DNA from: Melioribacteraceae bacterium
Lineage (GTDB): Bacteria; Bacteroidota; Ignavibacteria; Ignavibacteriales; Melioribacteraceae
Reading direction: 5' to 3'
DNA length: 21,429 nucleotides
NCBI GenBank assembly: GCA_026987055.1
Contig: JALSNL010000012.1
Span: forward strand, 1 to 21,429
A program made the translations under genes and the position numbers. Below the pieces are notes generated by a model that saw only the letters and a program-made list of their open reading frames with translations, searched no databases and was not told the origin of the DNA. Below are positions 15,260 through 21,429 of the stretch, one piece after another (the first letter of the stretch is position 1; each line of letters opens with the position of its first letter).

Positions 15260-16009
15260 ATGAATAAGTACAACAAATTATTTTCCGCACTATTATTACT
15301 CGCAATATTGATAAGTAATTTGGAATGTGAACAAAAAAAAGAAAAACCCAAAGAATATTTTGTTAATAAACTAAAAGATAGTTTAACTATTGATGCAAAC
15401 CTGAATAAACCGGAATGGAAAAATATTACCGGATTAACAATTAAAAATATTTTGGGAAAAACGCCGAAATACACTCCGAAAACAGAAGTGAAAATGCTTT
15501 ATGATGATAACTATATTTATGCAATATTCCATGTTAATGAAAAATATATAAAAGCAGTAGCAACAAAAATTAATGATTATGTTTATCGTGATAGTGGTGT
15601 GGAGTTTTTCTTTACACCAAGTAATAATATTAGCGACGGTTATTTTAATTTGGAAATCAATTGTATAGGCACGCCGTATTTTAAGCATCAAATAAAATTT
15701 AAGAAAAATGTTATTGATATAGATACTAATGACATAAAGAAAATTGAAATTGCTCATTCACTTTCAGGTATTATTAATTCGGAAATTGAAAAAACCATAG
15801 ATTGGACACTTGAATTCAAAATTCCTATAAATATGATAAAAAAATATGCTAAAGTAATTCAACCTGCTGCCGGTGTGGTTTGGAGGGCGAACTTTTATAA
15901 AACTGCTGATGCAACTTCAAATCCGCATTATTTATCTTGGAATAAAATTAAAAGTAAAAAACCTAATTTTCATTTACCTGTATTTTTTGGGATTATAAAA
16001 TTTAATTAG
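15260..16009 (+). CDS. Exported CBM9-like (DOMON-fold) carbohydrate-binding protein, probable lipoprotein
   Basis: 249 aa. Residues 1-22 are a signal sequence (LFSALLLLAILISNLE) followed by Cys23. This could be a lipoprotein cysteine, although the Glu at -1 is not a typical lipobox. Residues ~35-249 are one CBM9-like beta-sandwich: DSLTIDANLNKPEWKNI, EVKMLYDDNYIYAIFHVNE, DSGVEFFFTPS, GYFNLEINCIG, IDWTLEFKIPI, GVVWRANFYKTAD and NPHYLSWNKI. It aligns end to end with the protein at 4261-4929, with about half the residues identical by eye. It is the exported member of the pair and is likely to bind a glycan at the periplasm or outer membrane. The DegT-type aminotransferase follows 23 bases later. 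Confidence 0.83.
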   Translation: MNKYNKLFSALLLLAILISNLECEQKKEKPKEYFVNKLKDSLTIDANLNKPEWKNITGLTIKNILGKTPKYTPKTEVKMLYDDNYIYAIFHVNEKYIKAVATKINDYVYRDSGVEFFFTPSNNISDGYFNLEINCIGTPYFKHQIKFKKNVIDIDTNDIKKIEIAHSLSGIINSEIEKTIDWTLEFKIPINMIKKYAKVIQPAAGVVWRANFYKTADATSNPHYLSWNKIKSKKPNFHLPVFFGIIKFN

Positions 16010-16032
16010 AAATATTTATTGGAGATAACAGA

Positions 16033-17376
16033 ATGGAAAACCAACTAGCTATACTTGGAGGCAAAAAAACAATCGAAAAAGAAAATGAAGAACTTTTTAA
16101 GTGGCCCATTATTACCGAAGAACATGAAAAAGCTGTTCTTCAGGTTATGCGAGAAGAAAATATGTCGGGGCTTAATATTACTAAAGAATTTGAAACAAAA
16201 TATGCAGATTCGTTAGGTAGAAAATATGCATTAACAAGTCCTAACGGAACAACATCAATAAAAGAAGCAATGTATGCACTTGGTGTTGGAGTTGGAGATG
16301 AAGTTATTGCTCCAAGCAGTACCTATTGGGCTACGGTATTGCAAGCGTATAATCTTGGTGCTACACCTGTATTTGCTGATATTGACCCTAATACCTTGTG
16401 CATTGATGCAAATGATATTGAACACAGAATTACGGAAAACACAAAACTAATAGTTGTAACACATCTTAGCGGAATGCCTGTAGATATGGATGCTGTTATG
16501 GCAATTGCACGCAAACACAATGTAAAAGTTCTTGAAGATTGTTCCCATGCACACGGTGCTTTATACAAGGGAAAAGAAGTTGGAACTTTTGGTGATGCCT
16601 CGGCATTTTCATTAATGAGCGTTAAATCATTAGCAATTGGCGAAGGAGGTATATTGTTTACCGATGACCAAGAAGTTTATGAACGTGCAATTTTATACGG
16701 ACACTATCTAAGGCATGATGAAATTAAATTGGACGAACTGAAAAAATATGCAGGAATGCCATGCGGAGCTCACAAGAACCGTTTAAGTCAGCTACACGCT
16801 GCTATTGGTTTGGTTCAGTTGAAAAACTATCCGGAACAAATGGCAGAAATAGATAAAGCGATGAATTATTTTTGCGACCAATTAGAAAACACAAAGGGAA
16901 TACGACCTATAAGACCGGAAAAGGGTAGTGGCTCAACAAAGGGTGGTTGGTATTATCCTCTATTTAAATATGTACCGGAGGAACTTGGAGGACTATCGCT
17001 AACTCGTTTTACAAGAGCTATTAATGCAGAAGGTTCTTTTACTTCACCAGGGTTAATTGCACCAATGCACAAACATCCGTTATTAACAAAGATGGATGTT
17101 TACGGACACGGAAAACCTACACGAATTGCAAATTATAAAGGTAACAATTCGGAAGCACTTCTCAATCAATCTCTTCCTGTTTCCGAAAGTATAAATCCTT
17201 TTACATTTGAAGTCCCTTGGTTTAAAAAATTCTGGAAAGATGATATTGATTTACATATTGCTGCATTCAAAAAAGTTATAGATAATTACGAAACACTTTT
17301 GGCTGATGATAAAAAAGAATTGGATAAAAGGATTGGTGCATATAGTAGTGCCTTTGGCAGTATGGATGAATATTAA
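16033..17376 (+). CDS. DegT/DnrJ/EryC1/StrS-family PLP aminotransferase
   Basis: 447 aa, slightly longer than the 370-420 usual for sugar aminotransferases of this family. GGAG at 16021-16024 precedes the ATG. Fold-type I landmarks are present: SPNGTTSIKEAMYALGVGVGDEVI (69-92, the phosphate-binding GTTS), STYWAT (96-101, ring-stacking region), FADIDP (114-119), VLEDCSHAHGA (166-176, with D169 contacting the PLP nitrogen) and SVKSLAIGEGG (196-206, with K198 as the Schiff-base lysine). Family members transfer an amino group to or from keto-sugars and keto-cyclitols, or make AHBA. Within a degradative locus it may run in reverse to remove an amino group, or feed modified-sugar biosynthesis. StsC-like scyllo-inosose aminotransferases are the nearest well-known relatives in style, but I cannot assign a substrate. 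A strong terminator follows. Confidence 0.92.
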   Translation: MENQLAILGGKKTIEKENEELFKWPIITEEHEKAVLQVMREENMSGLNITKEFETKYADSLGRKYALTSPNGTTSIKEAMYALGVGVGDEVIAPSSTYWATVLQAYNLGATPVFADIDPNTLCIDANDIEHRITENTKLIVVTHLSGMPVDMDAVMAIARKHNVKVLEDCSHAHGALYKGKEVGTFGDASAFSLMSVKSLAIGEGGILFTDDQEVYERAILYGHYLRHDEIKLDELKKYAGMPCGAHKNRLSQLHAAIGLVQLKNYPEQMAEIDKAMNYFCDQLENTKGIRPIRPEKGSGSTKGGWYYPLFKYVPEELGGLSLTRFTRAINAEGSFTSPGLIAPMHKHPLLTKMDVYGHGKPTRIANYKGNNSEALLNQSLPVSESINPFTFEVPWFKKFWKDDIDLHIAAFKKVIDNYETLLADDKKELDKRIGAYSSAFGSMDEY

Positions 17377-17418
17377 TTCCATTTGTTTTGAATAGAATAT
17401 TTTATTTAAAATAATTTT

Positions 17419-17461
17419 ATCGTACTCATTGTTTAATGGTATTTTGAGTACGATTTTTTTT
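17419..17461 (+). terminator. Strong intrinsic terminator after the DegT-type aminotransferase
   Basis: ATCGTACTCA (17419-17428) pairs perfectly with TGAGTACGAT (17445-17454), followed at once by eight T (17454-17461). The loop is 16 bases. This is the best terminator in the window. The next gene starts only 33 bases later, so genes from 17495 on depend on read-through or on a very short promoter region. Confidence 0.82.
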
Positions 17462-17494
17462 ATAACATTTAAAAAATATTTATTTAGGTGAAAA

Positions 17495-18712
17495 ATGTTA
17501 AGTAAAAGAGCAATAAATTTTTATAACGAAGCATTAAAAATTATTCCTCAAGCAACACAAACCGGTTCCAAACGCCCTGTAAAAGAATACGACGGAGTTA
17601 TGCCGCTAACCATTGAAAGTGGTAAAGGATGTAGATTTACAGATATAGACGGAAAGGAATATATAGATTGGGGTGCATCACTCGGCCCAATAATACTTGG
17701 CTATGCTTACGATGAAGTAGATGATGCGGTGCGTAAGCAATTAAACAAAGGAACAATTTTCGGAATGCCGAGCCCTATTGAATATGAACTTGCGAAAGAA
17801 ATGATAAATGTAATTCCCGGAATTGATATGGTTCGATTTCTAAAAACCGGAGGTGATGTTTGCTCGGCAGCAGTACGTTTGGCTCGTGCATATACCGGAA
17901 GAGAAAAAATTATTTCAATAGGGTATCATGGTTGGCACGATACATTTATGGCTGCAATTCCTCAGTTTGAAGGTATTCCCAAAGCTTTAAGAGATTTGGT
18001 TATTAGCATTCCATTTAACGATTTTGATGCTGTTAAAGAAGTTTTTGAAAAAGAAAAAGAAAATATTGCAGCTGTAATAACCATTCCATTTAATTTTGAA
18101 GATAATCCTCCTGACGGAAAGTATTTTCCGGAAATGAGAAGTTTATGTGATAAGTATGGTAGCGTATTAATTTTTGATGAAGTTCTTGCTGGTTTCAGAT
18201 TGGCTCTTGGCGGTGGGATAGAATATCATAAAGTACAGCCTGATCTTGTTGTTTACGGAAAGGCAATTGCTAACGGATATCCTTTGGCAGCTTTTGCAGG
18301 AAAGCGCGAAATAATGTCTGTAATTGATAAAACATTAATCACAACCACATTGGGTGGCGAAACATTATCATTAGCGGCATCGTTAGCTACCATAAAAATA
18401 TTACAACGCGATAATGTTCATGCAGAACTGTATAGACGTGGTAAAATACTAATGGATGGTATGAATAATTTAATTAAAAAGTATTCCATACCCGGCAAAC
18501 TTAAAGGTATTCCCGTAGGATTTACATTAATTCTTAATGACGATATTTCCGAAGAAGAACTAAATCGTGTAATTAAAATGGAACGGGAAATTTTTGAATT
18601 AGGAGTTTTTATGGATAAAGATAGAACATGGTTAGTTAGTTATTCACACACAGATGATGACATTAAAAAAACATTAGAGATAATTGAAACAGCATTTAAG
18701 AGTGTTCAATAA
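17495..18712 (+). CDS. Class-III PLP aminotransferase, glutamate-1-semialdehyde aminomutase-like
   Basis: 405 aa, in the normal range for class-III aminotransferases. AGGTG lies 5 bases before the ATG. Landmarks are GCRFTDIDGKEYIDW (45-59), GTIFGMPSP (86-94, the GSA-aminomutase style), FLKTGGDVCSAAVRLARAYTG (115-135, PLP phosphate binding), GYHGWHD (143-149), VLIFDEVLAGFR (224-235, D228) and the Schiff-base lysine K256 in YGKAIANGYP. The end (WLVSYSHTDDDIKKTLEII) is also typical. It resembles HemL-type aminomutases but lies in a carbohydrate locus and not with heme genes, so it more likely handles a different amino/keto substrate. It does not use the same subfamily fold motifs as the DegT-type enzyme upstream, so the pair is not a duplication. 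The symporter gene follows after 36 bases. Confidence 0.9.
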   Translation: MLSKRAINFYNEALKIIPQATQTGSKRPVKEYDGVMPLTIESGKGCRFTDIDGKEYIDWGASLGPIILGYAYDEVDDAVRKQLNKGTIFGMPSPIEYELAKEMINVIPGIDMVRFLKTGGDVCSAAVRLARAYTGREKIISIGYHGWHDTFMAAIPQFEGIPKALRDLVISIPFNDFDAVKEVFEKEKENIAAVITIPFNFEDNPPDGKYFPEMRSLCDKYGSVLIFDEVLAGFRLALGGGIEYHKVQPDLVVYGKAIANGYPLAAFAGKREIMSVIDKTLITTTLGGETLSLAASLATIKILQRDNVHAELYRRGKILMDGMNNLIKKYSIPGKLKGIPVGFTLILNDDISEEELNRVIKMEREIFELGVFMDKDRTWLVSYSHTDDDIKKTLEIIETAFKSVQ

Positions 18713-18737
18713 TTTTGAAAAGATTAATAAATAAAAG

Positions 18738-18742
18738 AAAGG
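18738..18742 (+). promoter_or_regulatory. Ribosome binding site fixing the symporter start at 18749
   Basis: AAAGG (18738-18742) lies six bases before ATG 18749, ideal spacing. The in-frame TTG at 18743 directly abuts the site, and the second ATG at 18755 lies further off, so 18749 is the best start. Confidence 0.65.
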
Positions 18743-18748
18743 TTGCTT

Positions 18749-20791
18749 ATGTTCATGCACTGGGTTGATTGGATAATTTTATTTGCTTTTATAGCATTTA
18801 TCTCATTTGCGGCATATTATACAAAACGTTTTACCAGAAGTGTGGTAGATTTTCTTTCGGCACATCGTGTTGCAGGAAAGTATTTGCTTGGTATTGGTGA
18901 TGATATGGCTTCATTCGGAGCAATCACTATGGTTGCTATGTTCGAAGTATATTACAAAGCAGGTTTTACTGCTATTTGGTGGCAAAATATGATTTTACCT
19001 GTTACGGTAATTCTTGCAATGACCGGATTTATTCAGTACCGATATCGAGAAACAAAGGCAATGACTATGGGGCAATTTTTTGAAATGCGTTATAGCCGTA
19101 AGTTTAGAACCTTTGCAGGATTGTTGGCATTTTTTGCCGGTATAATTAATTTTGCAATTTTCCCTTCTGTTGGTGCAAGATTTTTTCAATATTTTATGGG
19201 TTTGCCGACAAATAATTTTATAACTATTGGTGCATTACAAATAGATGTAGTTTATTTAATTTTATTGGTAACACTTATTTCTATTTCTCTAGCATTTACA
19301 CTTATTGGCGGACAAATTGCTGTAATGGTTACGGATTTTATACAAGGAACTTTTCTCAATATAATTTTTGTTATAATTGGTTTTTATATTCTTTTTACTT
19401 TCGGCTGGGAGCAAATAAGTTCAGCACTTCTTTCGGCACCTCATAACGCATCAATGATAAACCCTATGAGTTCCGGAGATGTTGATAATTTTAATATTAG
19501 TTTCTTTTTAATCATGGCATTCGGATTTATTTATAACTTTATGGCATGGCAAGGAGGACAAGGGTATTATGGAGCGGCACGTTCACCGCATGAAGCCCGA
19601 ATGGGCAGAGTTGTTAGCAAGCTCCGTTCAACAACTCAAAACTTTCCTCTTGTTTTATTAGCAATTGCAGCATTTACACTTTTGCATAATGTAGATTTTT
19701 CCGCTCAAGCAGCTAAAGTAAATGTAATTCTAAATAATATTGGAAGTGAACAATTACGTTCTCAAGTGACTGTAACGGTTGCAATATCACAAATATTACC
19801 TATCGGGTTATTCGGAGTTTTTGCTGCTGTTATTTTTTCAGCTTTTGTTGCCAATCATGATACTTACCTGCATTCTTGGGGCGTTATATTTATTCAAGAT
19901 GTTTTAATTCCCATAAGACAAATAGTTTTCAAAAATAGTGAACCTCTTTCTCCTAAAGAACATATGCGTTGGTTACGTACTTCTATAGTTGGAGTAGCAA
20001 TTTTTATTTTTATTTTCAGTCTGTTATTTGAAGTTAAACAAGATATTTTAATGTTCTTTGCATTGACGGGTTCTGTTTTTCTTAGTTGGGCAGGTTCTGT
20101 AATAATTGGCGGGCTTTATTGGAAATACGGCAATACAAAAGGTGCTTGGGCAGCTGCCATTGTTGGTCTAACTTTAGCAATTATAGGATGGTTTGCTATT
20201 TATCAATGGGATATAACACAATCGGTTTTACAATCAATTGGTTTGTTAAATCCCCTTGTTGATAGATGGCCAGAGTTTGCCGGTGATAAATTTCCTATAA
20301 ATGCACAAATCCTTTATTTTTATTCAATGCTTATTACTATAGCCGTGTATGCTTTAGTATCGTACATTACCGGGAAAAATAATCCGTTTGATATTGAATC
20401 CATGCTAAACCGTAAAGCAATAGATAAAAATAAACCTAAAGAAAAATTTATAGATATTGTTAAATCGAATGCTAAAGAAATGTTCGGTTGGGATAAAGAA
20501 TTTAGTTTTGTTGATAAAGCAATGTTTGTTTTTTCTTACGGGTACATTTTTATTTTCTTTGGAATTTTTCTTATAGGTACTATCTATGCAATGAATACGG
20601 ATGTAATTGATTCGGTATGGTTAAGTTATTGGCAGTTTTATTTATGGTTTGTTGTTATCTTATCGGCAATTATTACAATCTGGTTAGCAATAGGCGGTTA
20701 CAGGGATTTATTTGAAATGTTCAAAAGATTACATATTGCAAAAAGAGATGACGACGACGACGGAACAATTAAATCAAAAAAAGAAAAGTAA
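18749..20791 (+). CDS. Sodium:solute symporter (SSS family)
   Basis: 680 aa from ATG 18749. It is an integral inner-membrane protein with about fifteen hydrophobic segments by eye, as in long SSS members (PF00474) that import sugars, sialic acid or inositol with Na+. Features are HWVDWIILFAFIAFI at the N-terminus, VVDFLSAHRVAGKYLLGIGDD (residues ~30-50, the family's loop after helix 1), PSVGARFF, LIGGQIAVMVTDFIQG (core Na+/substrate region) and GLFGVFAAVIFSAFVANHDTY, matching the conserved late-helix motif with SAxxxxxDT-type residues. An extended cytoplasmic loop (~545-580) and a charged tail with five consecutive Asp (KRDDDDDG) end the protein. It follows the aminotransferase by 36 bases and precedes the beta-helix gene by 23, so it is probably the inner-membrane importer for the locus. 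The substrate is unknown. Confidence 0.92.
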   Translation: MFMHWVDWIILFAFIAFISFAAYYTKRFTRSVVDFLSAHRVAGKYLLGIGDDMASFGAITMVAMFEVYYKAGFTAIWWQNMILPVTVILAMTGFIQYRYRETKAMTMGQFFEMRYSRKFRTFAGLLAFFAGIINFAIFPSVGARFFQYFMGLPTNNFITIGALQIDVVYLILLVTLISISLAFTLIGGQIAVMVTDFIQGTFLNIIFVIIGFYILFTFGWEQISSALLSAPHNASMINPMSSGDVDNFNISFFLIMAFGFIYNFMAWQGGQGYYGAARSPHEARMGRVVSKLRSTTQNFPLVLLAIAAFTLLHNVDFSAQAAKVNVILNNIGSEQLRSQVTVTVAISQILPIGLFGVFAAVIFSAFVANHDTYLHSWGVIFIQDVLIPIRQIVFKNSEPLSPKEHMRWLRTSIVGVAIFIFIFSLLFEVKQDILMFFALTGSVFLSWAGSVIIGGLYWKYGNTKGAWAAAIVGLTLAIIGWFAIYQWDITQSVLQSIGLLNPLVDRWPEFAGDKFPINAQILYFYSMLITIAVYALVSYITGKNNPFDIESMLNRKAIDKNKPKEKFIDIVKSNAKEMFGWDKEFSFVDKAMFVFSYGYIFIFFGIFLIGTIYAMNTDVIDSVWLSYWQFYLWFVVILSAIITIWLAIGGYRDLFEMFKRLHIAKRDDDDDGTIKSKKEK

Positions 20792-20814
20792 TTTTTTTTT
20801 GGAGAGAATTAAAA

Positions 20815-21429
20815 ATGAAAAATTATTGTAAAATTTTATTTATTATAATATTGTTAATTCCGGTTTCAATTTTCCCGAACTCATATCATGTTTCACTTAT
20901 AGGAAGTGATTCAAATAACGGAAGTAAACAAAATCCGTTTAGAACTATTAAGAAAGGTGTGTCTATATTGGTTGCCGGAGATACTTTAATTGTTCACGCC
21001 GGTAATTATGGATATGAATACGATATAAGAATTAAAAATAGCGGAACGTTAAATAATCCTATAGTAGTTAAAGCGGAAAAAAAAGGTACCGTAATTCTAA
21101 ACGGACCCAGAAAATCGAATGAAGTTGAGCGTGCGGATTTGGGAGAGGAAAAAGGAGCATGTTTTAACAATTTGAATATTTCTAACATTGTTATAGATGG
21201 ATTTAAAATAAGCAATTACTCGGTTGGTATTGCCAATATTGGAGTTGATGGAAAACAAGAAAATATAACTATAAAAAATTGTGAGCTACATAATAACGGT
21301 TCTGATGGAGTTGAAAATTACAAAGTTAATAATGTTTTAGTTTCAAATTGTACTTTTATTTCAGATGAATTACCCGATAGACGCGGTTGGAATGCTATTC
21401 AGGATTATGGAGTAAATTTTTATTTCTGC
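20815..21429 (+). CDS. Secreted right-handed parallel beta-helix protein (partial, 3' end outside window)
   Basis: 205 residues are visible; the frame is open to the window edge. GGAG (20801-20804) precedes the ATG. Residues 1-22 are a signal peptide (ILFIIILLIPVSIF). The mature start HVSLIGSDSNNGSKQNPFRTI, then LVAGDTLIVHAGNY, is the classic opening of DUF1565/pectate-lyase-like beta-helix proteins. Repeating beta-helix rungs follow, for example NNLNISNIVIDGFKISNYSVG, ENITIKNCELHNNGSDGVEN and NNVLVSNCTFIS. Such proteins are mostly polysaccharide lyases, glycosidases or glycan-binding proteins. The part that would hold catalytic residues and any T9SS domain is cut off, so no EC class is offered. 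It likely acts outside the cell on the polymer whose products the symporter imports. Confidence 0.87.
   Translation, partial: MKNYCKILFIIILLIPVSIFPNSYHVSLIGSDSNNGSKQNPFRTIKKGVSILVAGDTLIVHAGNYGYEYDIRIKNSGTLNNPIVVKAEKKGTVILNGPRKSNEVERADLGEEKGACFNNLNISNIVIDGFKISNYSVGIANIGVDGKQENITIKNCELHNNGSDGVENYKVNNVLVSNCTFISDELPDRRGWNAIQDYGVNFYFC

Noticed and set aside
15434..15757. 107-aa minus-strand ORF within the exported CBM9-like gene
   Set aside because: It is an antisense shadow, very rich in Ile, Phe, Tyr and Asn from AT-rich reverse codons; the + strand protein has a clear paralogue.
18743..18748. TTG at 18743 as start of the symporter
   Set aside because: It directly abuts the AAAGG site, leaving no spacer; ATG 18749 has ideal spacing.
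20781..20804. Terminator after the symporter gene (T-run 20792-20800)
   Set aside because: No stable stem precedes the T-run, and the next gene's ribosome binding site starts immediately after it.
1..21429. tRNA, rRNA or phage/integrase genes
   Set aside because: No cloverleaf-like or rRNA-like stretch, integrase or attachment-site duplication was recognised on either strand.

Overview
The window is AT-rich (roughly one-third G+C by eye). Every gene I can support lies on the + strand. Two proteins end in type IX secretion (T9SS) C-terminal sorting domains, one with the full NYPNPFNPTT signature, and there is a PorV/PorQ-family outer-membrane protein. There is also a TonB-dependent receptor with a carboxypeptidase-D-like N-terminal domain. 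Together with low GC and frequent but not universal GGAG ribosome binding sites, this points to the Bacteroidota/Ignavibacteriota side of the FCB group. I think Ignavibacteriota-like is most likely, but this is inferred from protein style and not from a marker gene.

Layout. Positions 1-1263 hold two T9SS cargo proteins: the tail of one (2-130) and a complete secreted LamG-type protein (211-1263). A non-coding stretch with several short palindromes and a good intrinsic terminator (1461-1492) follows. A creatininase-family amidohydrolase (1524-2297) comes next, then a 372-base gap with a 7-bp tandem repeat and two interleaved inverted repeats. After that lie a fumarylacetoacetate-hydrolase-family enzyme (2670-3539), a small tail-anchored protein of unknown function (3581-3979) and a gap containing an inverted-repeat-bounded, MITE-like relic (about 3997-4173).

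From 4261 to 14987 the genes are closely packed and look co-transcribed. They are a CBM9-like protein without a signal peptide, a Gfo/Idh/MocA oxidoreductase, a neutral-ceramidase-like hydrolase, a 1084-aa TonB-dependent receptor, a 798-aa secreted surface protein with a T9SS-like tail, a small beta-barrel protein and a PorV/PorQ-family protein. After a 272-base gap come a second CBM9-like protein (with a signal peptide), a DegT/DnrJ/EryC1/StrS aminotransferase, a strong terminator (17419-17461), a class-III (glutamate-1-semialdehyde-aminomutase-like) aminotransferase, a sodium:solute symporter and the start of a secreted parallel beta-helix protein that runs off the right edge.

How it may work together (inference): this looks like a glycan or glycoconjugate utilisation locus without SusD. 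Secreted beta-helix, LamG and CBM9 proteins would bind or cut the polymer. The receptor, its large surface partner and two small barrels would move fragments across the outer membrane, and the Na+ symporter would cross the inner membrane. Cytoplasmic dehydrogenase, hydrolases and two PLP enzymes would process the monomer. Two unrelated PLP aminotransferase families plus two amide-hydrolase-like families suggest that the substrate carries an amino or N-acyl group. The substrate cannot be named from sequence alone.
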